Part shown: positions 21,359 through 30,584 of the stretch, one piece after another
How positions within the stretch are numbered: the first letter of the stretch is position 1
Layout: every line of letters begins with the position of its first letter
Source: Chloroflexota bacterium
GTDB taxonomy: Bacteria; Chloroflexota; JAJPGV01
Length of the DNA: 64,000 nucleotides
Direction: 5' to 3'
Assembly: GCA_021325635.1 (NCBI GenBank)
Contig: JAJPGV010000015.1
Location: forward strand, 114,179 to 178,178
Notes under the pieces: generated by a model
What the model saw: the letters and a program-made list of their open reading frames with translations, nothing else
Told to the model about the DNA's origin: nothing
The model's database searches: none
Program-made: the position numbers and the translations under genes

Positions 21359-23176
21359 TCAGCCAACGCTGGGCGAGAGCACGGCAGCGCCTTTCGGTTC
21401 GGAGCTGGCGCTCTCAACACGATTGCTCGACAACCCGGTCCTGGCGACGAAGAAGGTCAGGACTCCAGACACTAGGACGATGCACACGGACAACGCCGCG
21501 CCCATGCCAATGTCCGTGTAGTGAAACCAAGCCAGCCACAGGACGGCCCCAAACGTCAGGTTCGACGTGGTGAGCAGCATCACCGCCAGCGTGGCCTCGC
21601 GGACCGTATGGGCCGTAACCCACAGCATGCCACGCCAGAGCGTCGGTATCACCAGCGGCACGACGATCTTGGCCATCATCACCGGCCAGCTCGCGCCACT
21701 TACATGGGCCGACTCCTCCAGCTCGCGGTGGATCTGGATGAGCGTGGCCGACAGCAGCCGCACGATGAATGGGAGATAGCGCGTGCTCAACGCGATGGCG
21801 ATGATGACGATCGTGCCGTAGATCGGCAACGGAATCCACAGGTACACGAACATCAGCGCGAGGCCGAGCACGATGCTGGGAGTGGCAACCACCAGGAAGC
21901 TCAGGCGGTCCGGGATGACACTGCCGCGGAAAGGACGGCGAACGGCCATCCAGGCGACGATGCTGCCCAGGGTCAACGTGGTGAGCACCGTGAACAGGCC
22001 GATCAGCCCGGTGTTGCTGAGGGACGATCGAAAGCCGGGAATGGCAAAGGCCTTCCCGTAGTTGGACCACGACATGTGCGACAGCCCGGCAATGGAGGGC
22101 ACGGCAAAGAACGGCTGGAAGCTGGTCCACAACAGGACCAGGAAGGGCGTCAGCGTCACCAGGGCGAAGTAGCACAGCACGGCGGCGAACGCGACGTAAC
22201 GCCAGGGGCCCAAGTCCACCTGCCGAGGGCGGTAACCCTTGCCCTTGACCACTCCGAATCGAGCGTTGTTACGGGTTGCCCGTCCATACAGGTAGATCAG
22301 CCCGGCCGACGTCAGCAGCTGGATCATGGCGTAACCGCTTGCCAGGCCGAAGTCCGGCAAGCCGCTGTTGGGATGCGTGGTTTCGTAGATAAGCGTGCTG
22401 AACACGAAGATGCGCTGGGACATGCCGAGCACAGCAGGCACTTCGAAGCTCTCGCTCACCACGACGAAGAAGTAGATGGCGGCGGCGACGAGGCCAGGCA
22501 TCAGCAGCGGCACGGTTACGCGGCGGACAATCGTTCCAAAGCGTGCGCCACTCATGGCGCCCGCTTCCTCGAGGCTCGGATCCATGCGCGCGAACAGGCC
22601 CGAAATCATGATGTACATCGAGGGGACCATGCTGAAGCCGGTGACCACGATCATGCCTGGGACTCCATAGATGTCCAGGGGCCCCTCTGAGCCGAGATGG
22701 AACAGCTGCCGTAGGACGACGTTGACCACCCCGTTGTTGGGGTTGGCGAGCATCACCCAGGCCATGCCGTCGACGATGCCGGGGACGGCAAGGGTGGTCA
22801 TGATGAGGGTAAGCAGGAGCGTACGACCGGGAATGTTCGTCCGCTCGAACAGCCAGCTGAACGTCACCCCCAATGTCAATCCGAGGGTCAGTGAGCCGGC
22901 GGCGTACCACAGCGTATTGAGCAGCAGCCGGTAGGTCAGGCCAGACGAGAACACCTTGACGTAGTTGGCCAGAGTGAAGGTCGTAGCCTCGAACGGCAGG
23001 GTGTTGCCGGTCGCTCGAATGCTGCTGAACAGCAGCATAGCCAGCGGCGCCGCCACCATGTACAGCACTGCCAGACCGGCGATGCAGCCGATCACCACTT
23101 CGGCACGGACCGAAGTACGCAGTCGAGGGAATGGCCACGCCCGCACCCCGGGGCGGACGGCGATGGGAACCTGCAC
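21359..23176 (-). CDS. Iron(III)-type ABC transporter permease, two fused permease modules
   Basis: This 605-residue inner-membrane protein contains two BPD_transp_1 units. Each carries an ATPase-docking EAA loop: EEAGAMSGARFGTIVRRVTVPLLMPG near residue 202 begins one, and EESAHVSGASW near residue 487 begins the other. A fused pair is typical of the FbpB/ThiP/AfuB group that imports iron, thiamine or small organic anions. It is the last gene of a minus-strand set (Rieske oxygenase, binding protein, permease), 22 bases after the binding-protein gene. Start is a GTG at 23176. No ATP-binding subunit is encoded beside it, so it must use one from another locus. Confidence 0.9.
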   Translation of the reverse strand: MQVPIAVRPGVRAWPFPRLRTSVRAEVVIGCIAGLAVLYMVAAPLAMLLFSSIRATGNTLPFEATTFTLANYVKVFSSGLTYRLLLNTLWYAAGSLTLGLTLGVTFSWLFERTNIPGRTLLLTLIMTTLAVPGIVDGMAWVMLANPNNGVVNVVLRQLFHLGSEGPLDIYGVPGMIVVTGFSMVPSMYIMISGLFARMDPSLEEAGAMSGARFGTIVRRVTVPLLMPGLVAAAIYFFVVVSESFEVPAVLGMSQRIFVFSTLIYETTHPNSGLPDFGLASGYAMIQLLTSAGLIYLYGRATRNNARFGVVKGKGYRPRQVDLGPWRYVAFAAVLCYFALVTLTPFLVLLWTSFQPFFAVPSIAGLSHMSWSNYGKAFAIPGFRSSLSNTGLIGLFTVLTTLTLGSIVAWMAVRRPFRGSVIPDRLSFLVVATPSIVLGLALMFVYLWIPLPIYGTIVIIAIALSTRYLPFIVRLLSATLIQIHRELEESAHVSGASWPVMMAKIVVPLVIPTLWRGMLWVTAHTVREATLAVMLLTTSNLTFGAVLWLAWFHYTDIGMGAALSVCIVLVSGVLTFFVARTGLSSNRVESASSEPKGAAVLSPSVG

Positions 23177-23198
23177 TAGGGCCGAATGACTCGCACCG

Positions 23199-24359
23199 TC
23201 ATTGTGGCTTGAGCTGCAGGACCTCGCGAGCTACGTCCTGGTAGCTGTCGAGCTTATCGTAGTATGCGAAGAGGTCCAGTCCAGCGCTCTTGGGATCGGT
23301 GTACTTCAGGCCGCTGTCGCATACGTACTTGGCCACTTCCGAGACGCCGCACGGGGTAGCAATGTCCAACCCCGCCTTTTGCTGCTGCTTCCAACCATCG
23401 TCCGACACCAGCCAGGTCACGAACAGCTGAGCGGCGTTCGGATGCTGGACGCCTTTGGGGATGTACCAGCCGCGCTCGTCACGCTCCATGGGGCCGAGCG
23501 CCGGGACGCCGTCCACCGGAGCGCCCTTCTTCTTCAGGTCCACCATGTCCTTGACGGTGGAAATCCCGAGATGAGCCTGACCGTTGGTGATCATCTCGCG
23601 GGCCGGCCCCTTGCTCTTGGTAGCCACCAGGTCCTGGTCCTTGAGCGCAGTCAGGAATGCTCGCGCCTTCTCGTCGCCCATCGTCAGGAAGAGCTGGGAG
23701 AGGCCGGCAGCGCTGGCATTGGTGACGATCTTCTTGCCCTTGAAACGTGGCTTCAGCAGGTCGTCCCACTGCTTGGGCACGTCCGCTGCCGACACCTGCT
23801 GCGTGTTGTAAATCCACAGGTTGACGCTGTCCTCGTTGATTACCCATTTACCGTCGACCTGCACTCGTGAGGGGTCCACCCCGTAGCTGGCCCAATCGGC
23901 GCTGAGCAGCAGGTCCCGGTCGAGCAGCGGCTTGAACTGGGTAGGACTGCCATGTGCCAGATCGACCGACTTCACCACCTTCGATCCACTGGACGCCTCG
24001 GTGATGACCTGGGCCGGCACCTGCGGCTCGTTGATGGGGTTAAAGGACACCTTGATGCCGGGAAACTTGGCCGTGAAGGCCTTGCCAATTGGGTCGGCCG
24101 CCTGATCCAGCACGCCGGCCTGCCAGATGACCTCGCCCTCCTTCTTGGCAGCGTCGTAGAGGGTCTGCTGCGCCGGCGTCAGACCCGCGGCGGCCGCGGC
24201 CGACTGCCCCCCGGACGGTTTGGAAGCCGTGCCGGCCACCGCCGGCTGGGTTGAGCCGGACGGCCCCGGGGCCGCTGATCCGCCACAACCAGCCAGAATG
24301 GCGCACATAACAACGCCCGCGCCGCTCGCCAGCCAGCTCTTTGTGAAGGAAGATTTCAT
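23199..24359 (-). CDS. ABC transporter substrate-binding lipoprotein (iron/anion type, SBP family 1)
   Basis: The frame is open from 24419, but the ATG at 24359 is preceded by AGGAG and begins a classic lipoprotein signal with lipobox LAGC, giving 386 residues. After an Ala/Gly/Ser linker the mature protein has QTLYDAAKKEGEVIWQAG, FPGIKVSFNPIN and a late HPNAAQLFVTWLVSDDG, the pattern of type-2 periplasmic-binding proteins of the Fe(III)/spermidine/thiamine group. It should deliver its ligand to the fused permease encoded 22 bases downstream. The preceding Rieske gene suggests an organic ligand rather than iron, but that is inference. Confidence 0.9.
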   Translation of the reverse strand: MKSSFTKSWLASGAGVVMCAILAGCGGSAAPGPSGSTQPAVAGTASKPSGGQSAAAAAGLTPAQQTLYDAAKKEGEVIWQAGVLDQAADPIGKAFTAKFPGIKVSFNPINEPQVPAQVITEASSGSKVVKSVDLAHGSPTQFKPLLDRDLLLSADWASYGVDPSRVQVDGKWVINEDSVNLWIYNTQQVSAADVPKQWDDLLKPRFKGKKIVTNASAAGLSQLFLTMGDEKARAFLTALKDQDLVATKSKGPAREMITNGQAHLGISTVKDMVDLKKKGAPVDGVPALGPMERDERGWYIPKGVQHPNAAQLFVTWLVSDDGWKQQQKAGLDIATPCGVSEVAKYVCDSGLKYTDPKSAGLDLFAYYDKLDSYQDVAREVLQLKPQ

Positions 24360-24415
24360 TCTGGTCTCCTGAGCTCGTGGGTTGCCATCTCCGAAACCCG
24401 ACCGCCCGCGCCGGG

Positions 24416-25693
24416 TCAAACCGGCTGGCTCGCGGCGTTCTGCGCCGAAAACCGCTTCGTCTTATGCCGCAGCATGAGCGCCTTCGCCTCCTCGTAGATG
24501 GGGCTGAACTGCTGCCAGTGATTGTCCATAAAGCGCACGTTCTCCACAGGCCCTTCCTCGCGCTTCAGAACGATGACGTCGTTCCGGGAAGGGTCGCGCA
24601 GCACGCCGATTGGGTCCCCACCCTTCTTGACCTTCTCAATCTCGTCGAGCACCAACTGGCGGAACAGAATCACGCCCCGATCCGAAGCCCCAAGCTTCTC
24701 CAGCGAGCGGTCCATGATTGGCCCCTGCATCACCCAAGCCATCATGTCCTGGCCGGTGATCCAATCGGTCCTGAACTTGCCGCGCTCGTCGAACAGGGGC
24801 ACTTCGTAGACCGGCACGCGAGCCTGAGACGGAACTGGCTCGCCGTCGTCCGGCCGGTAGCACGAATACAGGTAGCAGGCGGTGTGGGTGTCGTCGACCG
24901 GGACGCGGATCTGGAGCGAGCCGCGGCCACCGGCCCGCGTCCATGAAGGGAAGATGAAGGGGTTCCCGCCCTCCTGCCACTCGCGGTAGTCCTCGCCAGC
25001 CCCTTCCAACCGGCGTCGCTTCTTGAGGCCGAATTCGAACTGGTCGAATCCCATATCGACCTGCTTGACGCCGCCGAAGCGCCGCTCGGCTTTCTTGCGC
25101 GGAGGCCGGCCCTGCCGCTCCAGCACGTAGTCGTAGTACATGCCGTGCAGGTAATCGACATGCGTCAGGTCGACGGAGTTCTCGGCGCACTGCAGCCAAT
25201 TGCAGGGGAGCGTACCGACACCGACGTCGCGCCAGGCGTTGTCCCACACGAACACGTCGAAGCGAGGCAGGAGTGGAGCCGGATCAGGTCCGAGATAAGC
25301 CCACACTAAACCGCCCATCTCCTGGACGGGGTAGGCGCTGTGCCGGATCTTGTCCTTGAATGAGCTTTCCGGGGGCTCGGCCGGCTGTTCGAGGCAGCGC
25401 CCTTCATGGTCGAATAGCCAACCGTGATAACAGCAGCGCAGTCCTTCCTGCTCCGGGAAGCCGTATTCGAGAGACACACGGCGATGCGGACAAAGCGCTC
25501 CCAGGAGGCCTAGCCGGCCTCCCCGGTCGCGGTAGAGCACCAGGTCTTCGCCTAGCAAGCGTACGGCCTTCACGGGATCGTCGTCCAGCTCAGCCAGCCC
25601 GGCGATCGGATACCAGTAGCGCCTCAGCATGTTGCCGCCAGGTGTGCCTGGACCGACCTGTGTGAGCAGCTGATTTTGCCTAACGCTGAGCAT
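24416..25693 (-). CDS. Rieske (2Fe-2S) aromatic ring-hydroxylating oxygenase, alpha subunit
   Basis: Start is the ATG at 25693, with AGGAGG upstream (425 residues). The Rieske cluster ligands are Cys68-x-His70 (LCPHRR) and Cys87-x2-His90 (CCYHGW). The catalytic domain holds the mononuclear-iron motif AENSVDLTHVDYLHG, with the Asp and His residues expected in phthalate-dioxygenase-type enzymes. Such enzymes insert oxygen into aromatic rings or demethylate aromatic ethers, using electrons from a separate reductase. None is encoded here. It resembles the oxygenase at 44529 closely (both have QPAEPPES). It heads a minus-strand operon with a binding protein and a permease, implying uptake followed by oxidation. 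Confidence 0.92.
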   Translation of the reverse strand: MLSVRQNQLLTQVGPGTPGGNMLRRYWYPIAGLAELDDDPVKAVRLLGEDLVLYRDRGGRLGLLGALCPHRRVSLEYGFPEQEGLRCCYHGWLFDHEGRCLEQPAEPPESSFKDKIRHSAYPVQEMGGLVWAYLGPDPAPLLPRFDVFVWDNAWRDVGVGTLPCNWLQCAENSVDLTHVDYLHGMYYDYVLERQGRPPRKKAERRFGGVKQVDMGFDQFEFGLKKRRRLEGAGEDYREWQEGGNPFIFPSWTRAGGRGSLQIRVPVDDTHTACYLYSCYRPDDGEPVPSQARVPVYEVPLFDERGKFRTDWITGQDMMAWVMQGPIMDRSLEKLGASDRGVILFRQLVLDEIEKVKKGGDPIGVLRDPSRNDVIVLKREEGPVENVRFMDNHWQQFSPIYEEAKALMLRHKTKRFSAQNAASQPV

Positions 25694-25890
25694 CGCGGAC
25701 CTCCTGTTGTGCCAGGCCAAGTCTACGTCAAAATCCGTTCCTCGCCTGGTAGCCTCTGGCATCTCCGCTCACCTGAAGACGAGGCTTCGCGAAGACGAGG
25801 CTCGCGCCGCACAGCCGCCTGGCCGCCATGCTAAACTGCCGCCCGATGCCTGCCAATCGCAGGCTGGCATCACTTCAGGAGGAGCAGCCA

Positions 25891-27054
25891 ATGAGTGGAC
25901 CAAGGGCACGCTTCGCGGTAATCATCATCGGGCTGTGCGTCGTGATCGCGGCCACTGCCCTGTACGTGGGTCTGATCGCCAAGCCTCAGCCCGCTCCGCA
26001 GGCGGCGGGCGGCAGCTGGGACGCCCTGGTCGCGGCCGCTCAGAAGGAAGGTACGGTGCAGGTTTCCGGACCGCGCGGGCTGCCCGAATTCAAGAAGATT
26101 CTGACGGACGACTTCACCAGCAAGTACGGCATCCAGGTGTCCTACACCGACGCCGGCGCCGACGTTGTGCTGAAGCAGATGCTGGACACGCCGGCCAGCT
26201 CAGCCTACCCGTGGGACGTGCTCGTCGGCGGGTTCGACACGCTGCTGTCGAACCTCCAGCCGAAAGGTGCACTGGCCCCGATGGAGCCAGCCCTGGTGCT
26301 GCCGGAAGCCAAAGACCCGAGCAAGTGGGCAGGCAACCAGCTCCCCTGGGTGGACTCGGCCCATACCGCCCTCGGCTTCCTCAAGCAGGCTGGACAGTAT
26401 TTCTACATCGACAGCTCCAAAGTCAACCTGGACGACATCAAGACGTATCGCGATTTCCTGGATCCCAAATGGCGCGGCCAGATCCTGCTCACGGGCGACC
26501 CTCGCGATCCGGGCCACGGCAGATCAGTCTTTGCGCTGTTCCTTCAGTCACCCGGTCTGGGAGAGCCATTCATCCGTGACCTGGTGAGCAAACAGGACCT
26601 GGTCATTCCCAAGAACAACACTGACGACGCCGACCGATACCTCAAGGACCCCAAGTTCCTGATGTGCATCTGCAACAACGGCCAGGGCACGGCGCTGACA
26701 AAGAGCTTCCCGAACTTCAAGAAGCTGAACCCGCACAACGTCAAGGAGGGCACCAGCACCACTTCGTCGTTCTCCAACCTGGCCATGCCTGCCCGGGTCG
26801 CCCATCCCAACGCCGCCAAGCTGTACGTGAACTGGATCCTGTCGCAGGAGGTGGGGCAGGCGACGTCCAAAGCCACTGGCGTGCCCAGCGTGCGCGTGGA
26901 CGTGGCCAAGGACTTCATTCCCGCCGCGAGCGTCCCGGATCCGAGCTGGCCCAGCGGCAGCGACGAGACGGCGCTGGCGAAAGCCGATGAGGCATCAAAG
27001 CTGGCGGTCCAGATCCTCGGCCCCAAGGACGATCCGCGAGGCTCCAAGAAGTAA
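25891..27054 (+). CDS. ABC transporter substrate-binding protein with uncleaved-looking N-terminal anchor
   Basis: The ATG at 25891 has GGAGGAG upstream and gives 387 residues. A single N-terminal hydrophobic segment (FAVIIIGLCVVIAATALYVG) has no lipobox cysteine, so the protein is either cleaved or anchored by this helix. The mature region shows SWDALVAAAQKEGTVQVSG, TDDFTSKYGIQVSYT, LDPKWRGQILLTGDPRD and HPNAAKLYVNWILSQE, as in Fe(III)-type binding proteins. It is divergent from the Rieske operon (about 200 bases apart) and may supply the same permease. No transporter gene follows it on its own strand. Confidence 0.87.
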   Translation: MSGPRARFAVIIIGLCVVIAATALYVGLIAKPQPAPQAAGGSWDALVAAAQKEGTVQVSGPRGLPEFKKILTDDFTSKYGIQVSYTDAGADVVLKQMLDTPASSAYPWDVLVGGFDTLLSNLQPKGALAPMEPALVLPEAKDPSKWAGNQLPWVDSAHTALGFLKQAGQYFYIDSSKVNLDDIKTYRDFLDPKWRGQILLTGDPRDPGHGRSVFALFLQSPGLGEPFIRDLVSKQDLVIPKNNTDDADRYLKDPKFLMCICNNGQGTALTKSFPNFKKLNPHNVKEGTSTTSSFSNLAMPARVAHPNAAKLYVNWILSQEVGQATSKATGVPSVRVDVAKDFIPAASVPDPSWPSGSDETALAKADEASKLAVQILGPKDDPRGSKK

Positions 27055-27156
27055 CCAGCAGCCGCGCACAGCCCGACGCTCGAACGACCGTGAGCGCTTT
27101 CCATAGCCGCCCGGCCGGCCGGAACGGCCTACCATTCGACCGGTGAGAAACTGGCC

Positions 27157-28257
27157 ATGAGCCTCCGTCTGGCCGGCAAGATCATCGCCCCCGCCGCCAT
27201 GGGCGCGCTCGTCCTCGCGCTCTGCGGCAGCTACGCCGTTGCCATCGTGGGCGGGTTGGTCAGCCAGCAGTTCGAAAGCCGTATGCAAAGCGCCGGTATG
27301 AATGTCAACGAGCGCTTGATCGACCTGGAGGGGCGACAAGTCGAGCTGGTGCGTTTGATGGCCAGCACCGAAGGCACAGCCCAGGCCCTTCGGAACGGAG
27401 ACGCCACGGCGCTGCAGCAGCTCCTGCGACCGCTTCAAGCCAACTCCGCGTTCAACTTCGTCGACGCTGTTCGGCCCGACGGAGGCGTTGTGTTCGCTAT
27501 CCGCCCCAACACCCTGGAGTACGAGCAGACGCTGGACACCGGGATTGGCACGTGGGATGTGACGCGAAAAAGCCTGTCCGGCGAAAGCGACGACCTAGGC
27601 AACAAGTGGAGCCAGGTCCTCCAAACCAGCTTCGGCCCGATGCTCTACACCGGCGGGCCGGTGATGGACGACGCCAACCGAGTGGTTGGCGCGATCCTGG
27701 TGGGCTTGCCGCTCGACGACCTGACCGCCCAGATGGCGGGAACCGAGCTTGCCAGCGTGAGCTTGTACGACACGCAGGGCAAGCTGCTGGCAACGTCACT
27801 ATCCCCAGGCCCCGCCGCGGACGTGGCTAACGTGAGCAGCGTCACGTTGAACCTGATCATGACCAGTGACCCCCTGGCCATGCAGCGCCAGGTTACTATC
27901 GCCGGGACGCGCTACACCGAGCTCATGGGCGGACTGGTGGTGCGAAACGCCGTTGGTGGCGTGGTCGGCATCGGCGTGCCGGCAAGCATTATCGAGCGAG
28001 CCAGACGAGACGCCCAGCGTCCGCTCGAGATCGCGGCCCTGCTGGGGGCGATGGCCGTTGCCATCCTCGGCATCCTCCTGGCCAGATCGACCGCCAACCG
28101 GACGGCCGAGCTGACCCGCGTTTGCCGGGCGATCGAGATGGGCGACCTGTCGCAGCGCGCGCAGGTTGGCAATGGCGACGAGCTGGACAGGACCGCCCGA
28201 ACGCTGAACGGGCTGCTGGACGAGATCGCCCGCTTGACCGCCAAACCGCGTTCCTAG
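27157..28257 (+). CDS. Cache-HAMP membrane sensor lacking an output domain
   Basis: The 366-residue protein has one transmembrane helix at ~10-35, an extracytoplasmic Cache-like sensor at ~40-280 (GRQVELVRLMASTEGTA, FNFVDAVRPDGGVVFAIR, GPVMDDANRVVGAILVG), a second helix at ~290-310 and a HAMP segment at ~312-360 (LTRVCRAIEMGDLSQRA). It then ends at LTAKPRS. Cache-HAMP proteins normally continue into a kinase, cyclase or chemotaxis domain, and this one does not. It could signal through a partner that recognises HAMP, or be a shortened receptor. The stop overlaps the panD stop by four bases on the opposite strand. Confidence 0.82.
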   Translation: MSLRLAGKIIAPAAMGALVLALCGSYAVAIVGGLVSQQFESRMQSAGMNVNERLIDLEGRQVELVRLMASTEGTAQALRNGDATALQQLLRPLQANSAFNFVDAVRPDGGVVFAIRPNTLEYEQTLDTGIGTWDVTRKSLSGESDDLGNKWSQVLQTSFGPMLYTGGPVMDDANRVVGAILVGLPLDDLTAQMAGTELASVSLYDTQGKLLATSLSPGPAADVANVSSVTLNLIMTSDPLAMQRQVTIAGTRYTELMGGLVVRNAVGGVVGIGVPASIIERARRDAQRPLEIAALLGAMAVAILGILLARSTANRTAELTRVCRAIEMGDLSQRAQVGNGDELDRTARTLNGLLDEIARLTAKPRS

Positions 28258-28652
28258 GAAACTTCGACGGCGTCGGAGCCGAGCCAGCCGGCGAAGGCGT
28301 TGCGCTCGTCGAGCAGTGCGACTTTGGGCGTCCACGGCTCGGTCAGCGGCAGTTGCACCAGCGCATAGGCAAAGACAATGATTCGGTCGCCCACGTTCAC
28401 CAGATGGGCGGCGGCCCCGTTCATCTGCATCATGCCCGAGCCGGCCGGCGCTTCGAGGACGTATGTCTCGAGCCGGTTACCGTTCTCGACGTCGGCTACC
28501 ATGACTCGCTCCCACGGAAGGATGCCGGTTCGCTCGAGAAGATCAGCGTCGATGCTGATGCTGCCCACGTAGTTGACGTCTGCCGCCGTCACGCGAGCGT
28601 GATGAAGCTTCGCCCTGAGAAGCTGGACGTAGGGGCCAGGACCGTTCTGCAC
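28254..28652 (-). CDS. panD: Aspartate 1-decarboxylase
   Basis: PanD makes beta-alanine from L-aspartate for pantothenate and coenzyme A synthesis. It is a pyruvoyl enzyme formed by self-cleavage between Gly30 and Ser31 in YVGSISID. LLRAKLHHARVTAADVNYVGS and the later NGAAAHLVNVGDRIIVFAYA are typical. The 132-residue length is close to the usual ~126. The GTG start adds about six residues relative to E. coli. No panB or panC lies next to it. It is divergent from the cupin gene, with about 115 bases between them. Confidence 0.95.
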   Translation of the reverse strand: MQNGPGPYVQLLRAKLHHARVTAADVNYVGSISIDADLLERTGILPWERVMVADVENGNRLETYVLEAPAGSGMMQMNGAAAHLVNVGDRIIVFAYALVQLPLTEPWTPKVALLDERNAFAGWLGSDAVEVS

Positions 28653-28768
28653 TGCTCTGTCGATCTTACTTCGGGCAGCGCTGCAAATAGATCGTCAGCC
28701 GGCTTCGGCACGTGGAACTGCGTATCATGGCCTGTACCCAAGGACTCTGTGCAACAAGGAGCGCTGCC

Positions 28769-29212
28769 ATGGCCGTCCAGCCCGCCGAAACCAGCACCAC
28801 GCCCGAGCCATTCATCCGTTTCGAAGTCCATCCGCCTCTGGTTGAACAAGGGAAAAAGGGAACCCGGCTGGCGCGGACCGACATTCTGTCGCTGGGCGTG
28901 CAAAGCATCAACCACGGCGGCGAGACGAATCTGCACTCCCACGCAGACCAGGACGCCGCCTGGTTTGTCCTCAACGGGCAGGCGACGTTCTACGGCGAGG
29001 GAGACCGCGTGGTGGCGACGCTGGGGCGGTACGAAGGCCTGGTCATTCCCCGAGGGACGTTGTACTGGTTCGAGAGCTCATCCGACGAGAACCTGATCGT
29101 CATGCGCATGGCGGCCAAGGACCCCAACGTCGAGCCGCATCGCGATAACCGCGGAGACCGTGTGGCTCGCGACATCACCAAGATCAAGGAGGGCGAGTTC
29201 TTCGGCCTGTAA
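28769..29212 (+). CDS. Small cupin-domain protein
   Basis: AAGGAG precedes the ATG at 28769, giving 147 residues. One cupin barrel is visible: NHGGETNLHSHADQDAAWFVLNG carries the two histidines and the Gln/Asp positions of the first motif, and YEGLVIPRGTLYWFES matches the second. The C-terminus is EPHRDNRGDRVAR then KEGEFFGL. Single-cupin proteins range from metal-dependent dioxygenases and isomerases to sugar- or stress-related binding proteins. Given the nearby oxygenase genes, an aromatic-pathway role is possible but unproven. Confidence 0.85.
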   Translation: MAVQPAETSTTPEPFIRFEVHPPLVEQGKKGTRLARTDILSLGVQSINHGGETNLHSHADQDAAWFVLNGQATFYGEGDRVVATLGRYEGLVIPRGTLYWFESSSDENLIVMRMAAKDPNVEPHRDNRGDRVARDITKIKEGEFFGL

Positions 29213-29279
29213 GCGGGGAAAGCGAGCCCGTGCGATGGGGGCGCTGGCCGCCATCTGATCCTCAGCGTATGCTCCCTGC

Positions 29280-30365
29280 GTGTGGCAGCCCCTCGTCGTG
29301 TACTTCGCACTCGTGGCGCTGGGCGTCGTGCTCAACTACCGCGCGCTGCGAAACTATCTGCTGCTGCCCTGGATTCCAGCCATCAAGGAGCAGCCGGAGC
29401 GCTGGCCTCACGTGTCCGTGATCGTGCCGCTGGGAGATGAAAGCGCGAGCGATCCGACCGCGCTTCTCGGAAGCCTCGAAGCCCTCGATTACCCGGCCAC
29501 GGACGTAGTCATCGCCGACTATCGGCCGTCGGGCGACGACACGGAACCGGGAGTCTCCACAGCCGTGAGGCGACTGCGGCTGGGCGAAATTCCAGCGGGC
29601 TGGAGCAGCCGCAGCTTCGCCTGCTGGAGGGCGGCCGAAGCCTCCGAGGGCGAGTGGCTGCTGTTCACCGCCGCGCATTGCACGCACCACCCGGATTCAC
29701 TCAAGCGAGCGCTTGGCTGGGCACTAAGAGAGCGGGTCGCGGCGCTGTCGCTGCTCCTCCAGCAGCGCTGTCTGACCTTTTGGGAGCGACTGCTGCTGCC
29801 CTATTACTGCCAGCAGCTCTTCACTTCGGTGCCACGGGAGCGCGTGAACCAGGCTGGAGACCTGTTCGCCCTCGCCGTTGACGACTATTTCCTCGTTCGC
29901 AGGGAGGTGTACTTCGAAGGGGGCGGGCATGCGAGCGTGGCCGCCCGCCAGCTGCCCGAATCTGCGCTGGCAGCGATCTTGAAGAGTCGCGGAGCAGCGG
30001 TGCAGCTCGCTCGCGGAGAGCAGCTGGGTTCGACTCGGCCGTACGCGGGCTTTCACCAGCTCGCCAACCGGGCCAGTCGCAAGGCCCTGGCCCTGCTGCG
30101 TTGGCTCAGCACACGGGCGGTGCTGACCCTGGCCGGAGCCGGGCTTTCGCTGCTGGCGATCCCCTGCGCCGCCTACGGGCTGGCGCTGCACAGCAGGCCA
30201 TTCGAGCTAGCCGCCCTGGTCACCTACGTCGCCTCCGTCAGCGAGCTGTTTCTGTGGAACCTGGTGCTGCAGGTGCCTCTCAGCTACGCTCTGGGGCAGC
30301 CGGTCGCGGCCGCGACGGCGGCACTTATCACGGCTCGCTCGATGTTGAGCCGCCGGCCTGCCTAG
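29280..30365 (+). CDS. Family-2-like membrane glycosyltransferase with degenerate active site
   Basis: This 361-residue protein has an N-terminal membrane segment, a GT2-like domain (~40-235) and two or more C-terminal membrane segments (~275-350), the layout of HpnB/CrtQ-like glycosyltransferases. The key acidic positions look altered: where these enzymes usually have an FTDAD-type DxD, this one has FTAAHC followed by the expected HPDSLKRAL. The later ED motif after GGH appears as QLPESALAA. The nucleotide-binding Asp in VVIADYRPS seems kept. Catalysis is therefore doubtful, although the fold is clear. The start GTG and the coding direction fit neighbours. It may be a pseudo-enzyme or use a different donor. 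Confidence 0.75.
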   Translation: MWQPLVVYFALVALGVVLNYRALRNYLLLPWIPAIKEQPERWPHVSVIVPLGDESASDPTALLGSLEALDYPATDVVIADYRPSGDDTEPGVSTAVRRLRLGEIPAGWSSRSFACWRAAEASEGEWLLFTAAHCTHHPDSLKRALGWALRERVAALSLLLQQRCLTFWERLLLPYYCQQLFTSVPRERVNQAGDLFALAVDDYFLVRREVYFEGGGHASVAARQLPESALAAILKSRGAAVQLARGEQLGSTRPYAGFHQLANRASRKALALLRWLSTRAVLTLAGAGLSLLAIPCAAYGLALHSRPFELAALVTYVASVSELFLWNLVLQVPLSYALGQPVAAATAALITARSMLSRRPA

Positions 30366-30584
30366 CCACGGTTCTCCCACGCTCGGGCGAGAGTGCCCAT
30401 TCAGCCGCGCATGGTCCTCAGAATGCACATCATGAGGTGACCCACCGGCGTTAGCCAAGCAGACACATTGGGAGCTGTGGGAGCCGCTGTGCTAGGCTGT
30501 CGCTGACAACTTCGGGACTCCCTTCCATCCCCATGGTCGGCCGCCTCGAGCTGATTGAGAAATTGCGGAGGAGCAACGGACTCC

